From contig NZ_PNYB01000029.1 in the NCBI RefSeq assembly GCF_002879855.1, positions 1 to 64,000 of the forward strand: DNA of 64,000 nt. Direction: 5' to 3'. The notes under the pieces are model-generated. The model saw only the letters and a program-made list of their open reading frames with translations. It made no database searches and had not been told where the DNA came from. This document shows positions 56,980-64,000 of the stretch, in pieces; within the stretch, counting starts at the first letter, position 1; each line of letters opens with the position of its first letter. The translations under genes and the position numbers were made by a program. This stretch comes from Trinickia soli (GTDB taxonomy: Bacteria > Pseudomonadota > Gammaproteobacteria > Burkholderiales > Burkholderiaceae).

Positions 56980-58572
56980 TTAAACCTCCTCGTACAACGG
57001 CAACGTCAGGAATTCGGTGAACGTTTCCGAGGTCGACATCTTCTCGAAGATCGTCGCGGCGCGCTCGTACGATGCGGTGTCGCCCCCGACTGAGTCCTTG
57101 ATCTTCGGCAGTTCTTCCGCGATGAGACCGCGCACGAGATCGGCGGTCACTTTGCGGCCGTCTTCCAGTTTGCCCTTCGGCGAGCGAATCCACTGCCAAA
57201 CCTGCGAGCGCGAGATTTCCGCTGTCGCTGCATCTTCCATGAGGTTGTGAATCGGCACGCAGCCGTTGCCGGCCAGCCATGAACCCAGGTAGTGAATGCC
57301 GACGTTGATGTTGTTGCGCAGGCCTGCTTCGGTAATCGGTGTTTCGGGGCGGAAGTCGAGCAGATCGGTGGCCGTCACCTGAACGTCGTCGCGTTGTTTG
57401 GCGATTTGATTAGGCTTGTCGCCGAGCACGCTGACGAACTCTTCCATCGCGACCGGAACGAGACCGGGGTGGGCGACCCAACCGCCGTCGTAGCCATCCG
57501 TTGCGTCGCGCTTCTTGTCGGCGCGCACGCCGCCCATCGCTTTGTCGTTCGCGGCGGCGTCGCTCTTGATCGGAATCAATGCACTCATGCCGCCGATCGC
57601 CGGCGCATTGCGTCGATGGCATGTCTTGAGCAGATGCAACGCGTAGGCGCGCATGAACGGCACCGTCATCGTGATCTGCGAGCGATCCGCGAGGCAGAAG
57701 TCCTTGTCGTTCTTGAACTTCTTGATCGCCGAGAAAATGTAGTCCCAGCGGCCTGCATTAAGCCCGGCGCTATGTTCGCGCAGCTCGTACAGGATCTCGT
57801 CCATCTCGAACGCAGCGAGAATCGTTTCGATCAATACGGTCGCGCGAATCGTGCCGCGCGGCAGACCGATGGCTTCCTGAGCGGCGATGAAGATGTCGTT
57901 CCACAGGCGTGCTTCAAGATGGCTCTCCATCTTCGGCAGGTAGAAGTAGGGGCCGCTGCCGCGCGCGAGCAACTCCTTGGCGTTGTGGAACAGGAACAGC
58001 GCGAAATCGAAAATGCCGCCCGAGACGCGCTGACCGTCCACCGTGACGTGCTTTTCGTCAAGATGCCAGCCGCGCGGCCGCACGACGAGCGTCGCCGTCT
58101 TTTCGTTGAGCTTGTACGTCTTGCCGTTTTGCTCGAGCGAGATCGTGCGGCGCACGGCGTCCTTCAGATTCAATTGACCCGTGATCTGGTTATGCCAGTT
58201 CGGCGTATTCGAATCTTCGAAGTCGGTCATGTACGAATCCGCGCCCGAGTTGAGCGCGTTGATGATCATCTTGCGCTCGACCGGACCCGTGATCTCGACG
58301 CGACGGCATTCAAGATCTTTAGGCAGCGGCGCGATCTTCCAATCGCCTTCGCGCACCGACTTGGTTTGCGCGAGAAAGTCGGGCCGCTCGCCCGCGTCGA
58401 GCCGCTGCGTGCGTTCCGCGCGAGCCTGCAGCAATTCACGACGCCGCGCTTCGAAAGTGCGGTGCAGATCGGCGACGAGCGCGAGTGCCGCGGGCGTCAG
58501 GATCGTCTCGAAGCCGGGCTCGATTGCGCCGGTGATTTGCATGCCTTGCGGCAACGACAACGTGTTCGCCAT
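56980..58572 (-). CDS. aceB: Malate synthase A
   Basis: 530 residues. Condenses glyoxylate with acetyl-CoA to malate, second step of the glyoxylate bypass. MSA features: [19 protein letters not shown] near 115, [11 protein letters not shown] near 167, [20 protein letters not shown] near 245 (Mg2+ Glu) and [15 protein letters not shown] near 425, with the catalytic Asp in [14 protein letters not shown] near 449. AGGAGACATTCC precedes ATG 58572. Lies 2.6 kb from aceA. Confidence 0.96.
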   Translation of the reverse strand: MANTLSLPQGMQITGAIEPGFETILTPAALALVADLHRTFEARRRELLQARAERTQRLDAGERPDFLAQTKSVREGDWKIAPLPKDLECRRVEITGPVERKMIINALNSGADSYMTDFEDSNTPNWHNQITGQLNLKDAVRRTISLEQNGKTYKLNEKTATLVVRPRGWHLDEKHVTVDGQRVSGGIFDFALFLFHNAKELLARGSGPYFYLPKMESHLEARLWNDIFIAAQEAIGLPRGTIRATVLIETILAAFEMDEILYELREHSAGLNAGRWDYIFSAIKKFKNDKDFCLADRSQITMTVPFMRAYALHLLKTCHRRNAPAIGGMSALIPIKSDAAANDKAMGGVRADKKRDATDGYDGGWVAHPGLVPVAMEEFVSVLGDKPNQIAKQRDDVQVTATDLLDFRPETPITEAGLRNNINVGIHYLGSWLAGNGCVPIHNLMEDAATAEISRSQVWQWIRSPKGKLEDGRKVTADLVRGLIAEELPKIKDSVGGDTASYERAATIFEKMSTSETFTEFLTLPLYEEV

Positions 58573-58657
58573 GGAATGTCTCCTTTGGTCGGTCAGATGG
58601 CAAAAATACAGGCACCGGCCTTGCACGCCCGGGCTGTGGCGTGCAAGGCCGTGCGCT

Positions 58658-59404
58658 TCAATCCGTTTCCGTCAACGCGAGCTTCTCGACGAACCCGACG
58701 AGGTCGGACATGCCACCGCCGATCGCGCGCGGCTTCGATTCGAGTTCCTCGAAGGGGGCGCCCGCCCGATTGAGCCAAAACGTCGTGTAGCCGAACCAGC
58801 CCGCGCCGGCCACGTCCCATCCGTTCGACGAGACGAAGACGATTTCGCGTGCGCTGACGTTCAGCGCGCGCGTGCCAAGCGCGTAGGCAGCCGGCGCCGG
58901 TTTGTAGGCGCGCACGGCATCGACCGACAGAACGTGATCGAACAGCTCGGCGATGCCCGCGCTCTTCACTGCAATGTCGAGCATGGCGGGGTTGCCGTTC
59001 GAGAGGATGCCGAGCCGCAAGCCGCGTCCGTCGGCCGCGAGGGCAGCGCGCTCGCGCAGTACGCGCAGCGCCGGAGCGGTATCGGGGAAGGCCGACAGGC
59101 ACGCGTATTGATCCATGAGCCGCTTTTCGCCAGCCGCGTCCAACGGCAAGCCCAAGCGGCGTGCCGCGTAACGCAACGCGTCCAACGTGACGTCCCAGAA
59201 CGGCTTGTAATGCGAACCGCCCGGGTCGGCCAGCGTGCGCAGTTGCGAGTATTCGATCTGCTTCAGACGCCACAACTGCGATAACGCATCGCCTTGGCCC
59301 GGAAACAGCTGCTCGGCTGCCGCCACCACGGAGTGGACATCGAACAGCGTGCCGTACGCGTCGAACAGCACCGCCTTGGGAAAACGTCGTGTAGAGGTCG
59401 ACAT
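58658..59404 (-). CDS. L-2-haloacid dehalogenase-type HAD hydrolase
   Basis: 248 residues. Type II haloacid dehalogenase pattern: nucleophile in [17 protein letters not shown] (Asp15), [14 protein letters not shown] (motif II) near 128, [11 protein letters not shown] near 168 and [19 protein letters not shown] near 190. The family hydrolyses 2-haloacids, but many members act on other small acids. Between aceB and a divergent LysR gene that may control it. Confidence 0.85.
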   Translation of the reverse strand: MSTSTRRFPKAVLFDAYGTLFDVHSVVAAAEQLFPGQGDALSQLWRLKQIEYSQLRTLADPGGSHYKPFWDVTLDALRYAARRLGLPLDAAGEKRLMDQYACLSAFPDTAPALRVLRERAALAADGRGLRLGILSNGNPAMLDIAVKSAGIAELFDHVLSVDAVRAYKPAPAAYALGTRALNVSAREIVFVSSNGWDVAGAGWFGYTTFWLNRAGAPFEELESKPRAIGGGMSDLVGFVEKLALTETD

Positions 59405-59554
59405 GGCCTGGAACTCCGGTTCGCCGATGCTTTTAGAATTCGGGGTACATTCTATTCGTGACTATATGAGTTAAAAAATGGCCTAATCGTCACTTCATCT
59501 TTGACTTTTTGTTGCATAATCGCCCGGTCGATCGTTTTTTAAGGTCATCGGGTC

Positions 59555-60457
59555 GTGTCGCGCTTCAAGCAAATCGAAACGTTCGTCGCGGTGGCGGCAA
59601 AGGGCAGCCTGTCCGCTGCGGCACTTGCAGAAGGTGTGGCGCCAGCGGTGATCGGCCGTCGGTTGGACGCGCTGGAAGAGCGGCTCGGCGTCAAGTTGCT
59701 GGTGCGGACGACGCGCAAGCTCTCGTTGACGTTCGAAGGCTCGGCGTTTCTGGAGGACTGCCAGCGAATCGTGGGCGATTTGCAGAATGCCGAGGCCAGC
59801 GTATCGGCGGGCGGCGTCAAGGCGAGCGGTCACGTGCGCGTGTCGGCGCCGGCCGGCTTCGGCCGCAAACATGTTGCGCCGCTGATTCCGGCGTTTGCAG
59901 CGGCGCATCCGGAAGTGTCGGTGGCGCTCGATTTGTCCGATCGCATGGTCGATGTCGTCAACGAAGGCTTCGACTGCGCCGTGCGTTTCGGAGAGTTGCC
60001 CGATTCGTCGTTGGTGTCGTTGAGGCTTGCGGAGAACCGCCGCGTGTGCGTCGGGGCTCCGGCTTATCTGGCCCGCCGCGGCACGCCACTCACGCTTGCC
60101 GACCTCGCTCGGCACAACTGCCTCGCGCTCGCGGCCGGCGTCAACCAGCAACGCGGTTGGACCTTTCAACAAGACGGCAAAATCGTCTCGATCAAGGTCT
60201 CGGGCACGCTCGAATGCTCGGACGGTGCGGTCCTGCACGAATGGTGCCTGGCCGGGCATGGCTTGGCTTGGCGATCGTCGTGGGAAGCCGGGGAAGACAT
60301 CGCGGCAGGGCGCCTTGTGACGGTGCTCGACGCGTTCGCGGCCCCGCCCATCGGCATCCATGCGGTCTTTCCGCAGCGCAGGCATCTGCCTTTGCGCGTC
60401 CGGCTGTTCCTCGATTTTCTTAAACATACGTACGAGCGTCCCGGCTACTGGCAATAA
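59555..60457 (+). CDS. LysR-family transcriptional regulator
   Basis: 300 residues. N-terminal winged helix FVAVAAKGSLSAAALAEGVA then RRLDALEERLGVKLLVRTTR, and a substrate-binding effector domain (VSAPAGFGRKHVAPLIPAFA onwards). GTG start at 59555 gives the standard N-terminus. Divergent from the dehalogenase gene with a 150-bp shared region, the usual LysR arrangement. Confidence 0.88.
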   Translation: MSRFKQIETFVAVAAKGSLSAAALAEGVAPAVIGRRLDALEERLGVKLLVRTTRKLSLTFEGSAFLEDCQRIVGDLQNAEASVSAGGVKASGHVRVSAPAGFGRKHVAPLIPAFAAAHPEVSVALDLSDRMVDVVNEGFDCAVRFGELPDSSLVSLRLAENRRVCVGAPAYLARRGTPLTLADLARHNCLALAAGVNQQRGWTFQQDGKIVSIKVSGTLECSDGAVLHEWCLAGHGLAWRSSWEAGEDIAAGRLVTVLDAFAAPPIGIHAVFPQRRHLPLRVRLFLDFLKHTYERPGYWQ

Positions 60458-60632
60458 CGATCCGGCCGCGGCGCCGGCGTTCGCTCACGGGTTTCCGATA
60501 TGCGGACTCACCCCAAGCACGGCCGATGATTGGCCCGCGCCGCACTACAATCGATTCGTGCGCGCTTGCGCTGCACTGCGCAATGCCGCCGGCCGGCACG
60601 CATCGCGAACATGAAACGACGAGGGAGGCGCC

Positions 60633-61067
60633 ATGTTCAAGCACATCCTGGTCCCGACCGATGGCTCCGAGCTGTCTCAAAAGGCGATCGACGGTGCGAT
60701 CGATCTGGCTCGTTCCGTCGGTGCGCGCATCACGGCTTACGCTTGTCTGCCGCAGTATCCCTACTCGCCATTTTCGGAAGCCGTGGTCGAGCCGCCCGCC
60801 GATTTTCAGGAGCGCAGCGAGCGCGAAGCGCGCGAGCATCTCGACGAGGTGCAAGCCGCCGCGCGCCTTGCAGGCGTGGCCTGCGACAGTCAAACGAGCG
60901 TGCATCCGTCGCCGTACCTGGGCATCATCGAAGCGGCCGAAAGCGGCGGATGCGACGTCATCTTCATGGCATCGCACGGGCGCAGAGGGCTCGGCAGCCT
61001 GCTGATCGGCAGCGAGACGCAGCGCGTGCTCACGCATACGAAGATTCCGGTGATCGTCTACCGCTGA
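60633..61067 (+). CDS. Universal stress protein (UspA family)
   Basis: 144 residues. KHILVPTDGSELSQKAIDGA at the N-terminus and the C-terminal ATP-loop pattern ASHGRRGLGSLLIGSETQRV, followed by THTKIPVIVYR. The G-x2-G-x9-G-S/T motif indicates the ATP-binding subclass. GAGGGAGGCGCC precedes the ATG. Confidence 0.92.
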   Translation: MFKHILVPTDGSELSQKAIDGAIDLARSVGARITAYACLPQYPYSPFSEAVVEPPADFQERSEREAREHLDEVQAAARLAGVACDSQTSVHPSPYLGIIEAAESGGCDVIFMASHGRRGLGSLLIGSETQRVLTHTKIPVIVYR

Positions 61068-61088
61068 TTTGTTCTGCGACTTAACGTC

Positions 61089-61118
61089 AGGCCCCGCATG
61101 CATCGCGCATGCGGGGCC
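61089..61118. terminator. Probable bidirectional terminator between usp and aceA
   Basis: AGGCCCCGCATGC and GCATGCGGGGCCT form a 13-bp stem with a short loop. There is no T-run, so confidence is moderate. Confidence 0.5.
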
Positions 61119-61154
61119 TGCGTTCCTCCCTGATTCCCTGTGCGATTCTGTTGC

Positions 61155-62462
61155 TTACGCGACCTTCTTCGCGTCGAAGAACTGTTCGTCTTCGGTCGAG
61201 CCATGCAGCGCCGTCGTCGAGGCTTCACGCTCGACGGTCTGCGTGACGGCGTCGAAGTAGCCGGTGCCGACTTCGCGCTGGTGCTTCACGGCCGTGAAGC
61301 CCTTTTCGGCGGCCGCGAATTCGGCTTGCTGCAATTCGACGAACGCGCTCATCTGCGAGCGTGCATAGCCATGCGCGAGGTTGAACATCGAGTAGTTGAG
61401 CGCATGGAAACCGGCCAGCGTGATGAACTGGAATTTGTAGCCCATCGCACCCAGTTCCTTCTGGAACTTCGCGATCGTCGCATCGTCGAGGTTCTTCTTC
61501 CAGTTGAAGGACGGCGAACAGTTGTACGAAAGCAGCTTGCCGGGGAATTGCTTATGAATGGCCTCGGCGAACTTCTTCGCGTATTCCAGATCGGGCTTGC
61601 CCGTTTCGCACCAGATCATGTCCGCGTACGGCGCGTAGGCGAGGCCGCGCGAGATGGCTTGCTCGAGGCCCGGCTTGGTGCGGAAGAAGCCTTCGACCGT
61701 ACGCTCGCCGGTCAGGAACGGGCGATCGTTCTCGTCGACGTCCGAGGTGATCAGATCGGCAGCTTCGGCATCCGTGCGTGCGATGAGCACAGTCGGCACG
61801 CCGCAGACGTCGGCAGCCAGACGCGCCGCGGTCAACTTCGCGATGTTTTCGCGCGTCGGCACGAGCACCTTGCCGCCCATGTGGCCACACTTTTTCACCG
61901 ATGCAAGCTGATCTTCGAAGTGAACCCCCGATGCGCCCGCTTCGATCATCGCCTTCATCAGTTCGAATGCATTGAGCACGCCGCCGAAGCCGGCTTCGGC
62001 ATCGGCCACGATCGGGGCGAAAAAGTCCACATAGCCTTCATCGCCCGGATTCTTCCCCTCGGACCATTGGATCTGGTCGGCGCGCGTCAGCGTATTGTTG
62101 ATGCGCTTGACGACGAGCGGCACGGAGTTGGCCGGATACAGCGATTGGTCAGGGTACATTTCGCCCGCGACGTTGGCATCGCCCGCCACCTGCCAGCCCG
62201 AGAGGTAAATCGCCTTGAGGCCGGCCTTGACCTGCTGCATCGCCTGGTTGCCCGTCAGCGCACCCAATGCATTGACGAACGGCTCGGTGTTGACCGACGC
62301 CCACAACTTTTCTGCGCCGCGCTTGGCGAGCGTGTGCTCAGGCTGCACCGACCCGCGCAGACGAACGACGTCGTCGGCCGTGTAGCCGCGCTTGATGCCT
62401 TTCCACCGCGGATCGGCTTCCCATTGCTGTTGAAGTTGCTGTGCTTGCTGTTGGCGTGACAT
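61155..62462 (-). CDS. aceA: Isocitrate lyase
   Basis: 435 residues. Splits isocitrate into glyoxylate and succinate. Catalytic loop [14 protein letters not shown] near 190 with the active cysteine, [20 protein letters not shown] near 88, and [13 protein letters not shown] near 315. ATG 62462 is preceded by AGGAGCCC. Works with aceB for growth on acetate or fatty acids. A long regulatory region lies upstream. Confidence 0.97.
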   Translation of the reverse strand: MSRQQQAQQLQQQWEADPRWKGIKRGYTADDVVRLRGSVQPEHTLAKRGAEKLWASVNTEPFVNALGALTGNQAMQQVKAGLKAIYLSGWQVAGDANVAGEMYPDQSLYPANSVPLVVKRINNTLTRADQIQWSEGKNPGDEGYVDFFAPIVADAEAGFGGVLNAFELMKAMIEAGASGVHFEDQLASVKKCGHMGGKVLVPTRENIAKLTAARLAADVCGVPTVLIARTDAEAADLITSDVDENDRPFLTGERTVEGFFRTKPGLEQAISRGLAYAPYADMIWCETGKPDLEYAKKFAEAIHKQFPGKLLSYNCSPSFNWKKNLDDATIAKFQKELGAMGYKFQFITLAGFHALNYSMFNLAHGYARSQMSAFVELQQAEFAAAEKGFTAVKHQREVGTGYFDAVTQTVEREASTTALHGSTEDEQFFDAKKVA

Positions 62463-62527
62463 GGTGGGCTCCTGTTGCCTGGAAGAGAGGAAAGAGAATC
62501 TCGCTTGCTGCGGCCGGTTGGTCGCGA

Positions 62528-62543
62528 ACTCTTATATAAGAGT
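62528..62543. promoter_or_regulatory. Perfect palindrome upstream of aceA
   Basis: ACTCTTATATAAGAGT, 66-81 bp upstream of the aceA start codon. A perfect 16-bp palindrome, probably an operator for the aceA regulator; TATATA within it may overlap the -10 region. Confidence 0.65.
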
Positions 62544-62790
62544 CTAGGCAAAGTAGAGCGGATGGAACAGGCGCTTTCTAACGTTTCTTTACTGTAATTA
62601 AATGTTCAAAATCAATGCGTTAATGCATGTGTTGCACAATATGAAATGTGTTTTTTCATGCCGCAACGGCTTTCTTTGTGCCACGCAGCACGGATTTTTA
62701 CGACACAAAAGAACATTTCATATCGTGAAATTTGGGTCCGATTAGGTTATGGTGAAGGACGTAGGCGGGCGTGGTCGGCATAAGGGCGAA

Positions 62791-62827
62791 AAAAAACCGG
62801 TGCGATCAGGTTTCGCACCGGTTCTTT
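62791..62827 (-). terminator. Terminator of the DEAD-box helicase gene
   Basis: AAAAAACCGGTGCGA pairs with TCGCACCGGTTCTTTT; on the minus strand the stem ends in a T-run. It lies 57 bp after the helicase stop. Confidence 0.8.
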
Positions 62828-62883
62828 TCTGACCGACTGGGGACGTCGGCCATGCGTGTGAGGCGGTCTTTCACCGCCTGATA

Positions 62884-64000
62884 TCAGCCGGTGCGTCGCG
62901 CGCCGCGCTGGCCATCGGTGCGACGGCCTTGATAGCCGCCGTCGCGAGCGCCATAGCCTTCACGCGAGCCGTTCGAGCTGCGACCGCTCCAGCCGCTGCC
63001 GCTGCCAGCGGGGCGCTTGTCGCCGTTGCTGCGCGGCGAGCTGTTCGAGCCGAATCGGCGACCGCTGTTGCCTCCCGGACGACCACGGCCGGCGCCGTTG
63101 CCGCTACGCGCCGGCGGCGCCTTACGCGGCTCGAAGCCTTCGATGACGTTGACCGGCAGCGGTGCGCGCACGAAGCGCTCGATCCGCTTCAGCGCGCCTT
63201 GCTCCGCATGATGCACGAGGCTCACGGCGATGCCCGAGCGACCAGCACGACCCGTACGGCCGATGCGGTGCACGTAATCTTCGGCGAACTTCGGCAGATC
63301 GTAGTTGAACACGTGCGTGATGCCCGGGATGTCGATTCCGCGCGCGGCGACGTCGGTTGCCACGAGCACGCGCACACGGCGCTCGCGCAGCGCACGGATC
63401 GTGCGGTTGCGTGCGCCTTGCGGCAGATCACCATGCAGCGCGGCGGAGGAGAACCCTGCATCCGCGAGACGGCCAGCCAATTGGTCGGCGTCGCTCTTCG
63501 TTGCTGTAAACACGATGGCCTGATCGAGGCCCGTATCGCGCAGCAGATGATCAAGCAGACGATCTTTGTGATCGCGGTCGTCGACGTAGTGGACCGTCTG
63601 CGCGATGTTCGTGCGCGATTCCATGCGCTGGACAATCTCGATGCGTTCCGGGTCGCGCAGCAGACGGCTCGTCAGCGAGCCGATCTTGCCGTCCAGCGTG
63701 GCCGAGAAGAGCATCGTCTGGCGCGTGGCCGGGGTGGCAGCCACGATCGTTTCGATGTCGTCGATGAAGCCCATGTCGAGCATGCGGTCGGCTTCGTCGA
63801 GCACGAGGATTTGCAGTTCCGACAGATCGATCCGGCCGCGCTCCAGATGGTCGAGCAGACGACCCGGTGTCGCGACGAGGATTTCGGGGTTCTTGGCGAG
63901 CAACATCAATTGCTGGCCGTAAGCCACGCCGCCGAGAATGCTGACCGTGCGCAAGCGGCGCAGATGCTTGCCGTATGTCGAGGCGGCGGTCGTGACCTGC
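62884..64000 (-). CDS. rhlE: DEAD-box RNA helicase, RhlE-like (5' end outside window)
   Basis: Partial; the visible part is about 372 residues and the frame runs out of the window at 64000, so motifs Q and I are missing. Seen: ATPGRLLDHL (Ib), VLDEADRMLDMGF (II, DEAD), LFSATL (III), RVLVATDVAARGIDIPGITH (V) and HRIGRTGRAGRSG (VI). The C-terminus is a long Gly/Arg/Ser-rich tail (GARDGGYQGRRTDGQRGARR), typical of RhlE in betaproteobacteria, for unspecific RNA binding. Confidence 0.93.
   Translation of the reverse strand, partial: QVTTAASTYGKHLRRLRTVSILGGVAYGQQLMLLAKNPEILVATPGRLLDHLERGRIDLSELQILVLDEADRMLDMGFIDDIETIVAATPATRQTMLFSATLDGKIGSLTSRLLRDPERIEIVQRMESRTNIAQTVHYVDDRDHKDRLLDHLLRDTGLDQAIVFTATKSDADQLAGRLADAGFSSAALHGDLPQGARNRTIRALRERRVRVLVATDVAARGIDIPGITHVFNYDLPKFAEDYVHRIGRTGRAGRSGIAVSLVHHAEQGALKRIERFVRAPLPVNVIEGFEPRKAPPARSGNGAGRGRPGGNSGRRFGSNSSPRSNGDKRPAGSGSGWSGRSSNGSREGYGARDGGYQGRRTDGQRGARRTG

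Larger units (their letters stand above)
62463..62883. other. aceA regulatory region
   Basis: About 420 bases, AT-rich near aceA and without a gene. It holds the 16-bp palindrome at 62528-62543, an imperfect repeat ATGAAA/TTTCAT at 62641-62659, an inverted repeat ATTTCA-N5-TGAAAT at 62715-62731, and the helicase terminator at 62791-62827. Confidence 0.5.

Noticed and set aside
57292..58773. 493-codon plus-strand frame antisense to aceB
   Set aside because: Shadow of malate synthase; no start signal and no recognisable domain.
61140..62459. 439-codon plus-strand frame antisense to aceA
   Set aside because: Shadow of isocitrate lyase; composition only reflects the opposite strand.

Overview
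The window reads as chromosome of a GC-rich betaproteobacterium of the Burkholderiaceae (Burkholderia/Paraburkholderia/Trinickia type). This rests on lysC followed by tRNA-Ser, gltX next to a tRNA cluster, the aceA/aceB glyoxylate genes, FabI and YejABEF, and typical family sequences. No rRNA, CRISPR array, integrase or phage block is visible. The only transposon trace is an insertion-sequence end at the extreme left.

Layout. (1) 1-2000: IS end, lysC, tRNA-Ser(GCU). (2) 2094-7854: a GDSL hydrolase, a CbbY-type HAD phosphatase, then a complete glutathione-dependent formaldehyde detoxification operon (frmR-frmA-gfa-fghA, minus strand) with a clear FrmR-type operator at 7036-7054, and a DUF1571 protein. 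(3) 7900-42900: an accessory-looking block. It holds pgm, a 2.9-kilo-residue cyclic beta-1,2-glucan synthase, a Na+/H+ antiporter, two PRC-barrel proteins, three closely related Crp/Fnr-like regulators (one fused to an XRE-type DNA-binding domain), several very small proteins, a phospholipase D/cardiolipin synthase-like lipoprotein and an AI-2E-family permease with an added C-terminal domain. It continues with a soluble histidine kinase, a tight sugar-phosphate operon (gnd-zwf-HAD-tal-pgi, then tkt), an NRAMP-like transporter and a secreted Pro/Val-Tyr-rich protein. (4) 43000-50700: fabI, yejABEF and an NlpC/P60 hydrolase. (5) 50900-55300: patatin-like lipoprotein, gltX, tRNA-Ala, a duplicated tRNA-Glu/tRNA-Asp pair and a GNAT acetyltransferase. 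(6) 55300-64000: AraC regulator, AIG2-like cyclotransferase, aceB, haloacid dehalogenase, LysR regulator, universal stress protein, aceA and the 3' part of an RhlE-type DEAD-box helicase.

How it fits together. Block 3 is metabolically coherent. Pgm links glucose-6-P and glucose-1-P (UDP-glucose for the glucan synthase), Zwf/Gnd/Tal/Tkt/Pgi form a full oxidative pentose-phosphate cycle, and the remaining genes are envelope, ion and stress functions. It is bound together by shared non-coding signals: a 22-nt element found upstream of three transcription units (7966, 10002, 22924), with weaker copies near 31428 and 31698, and a 16-bp palindrome upstream of both PRC-barrel genes (21310, 31361). 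The three Crp-like proteins have nearly the same recognition helix and are the obvious candidate readers. I regard this regulon-like module as the most interesting feature; its inducing signal cannot be read from the sequence.
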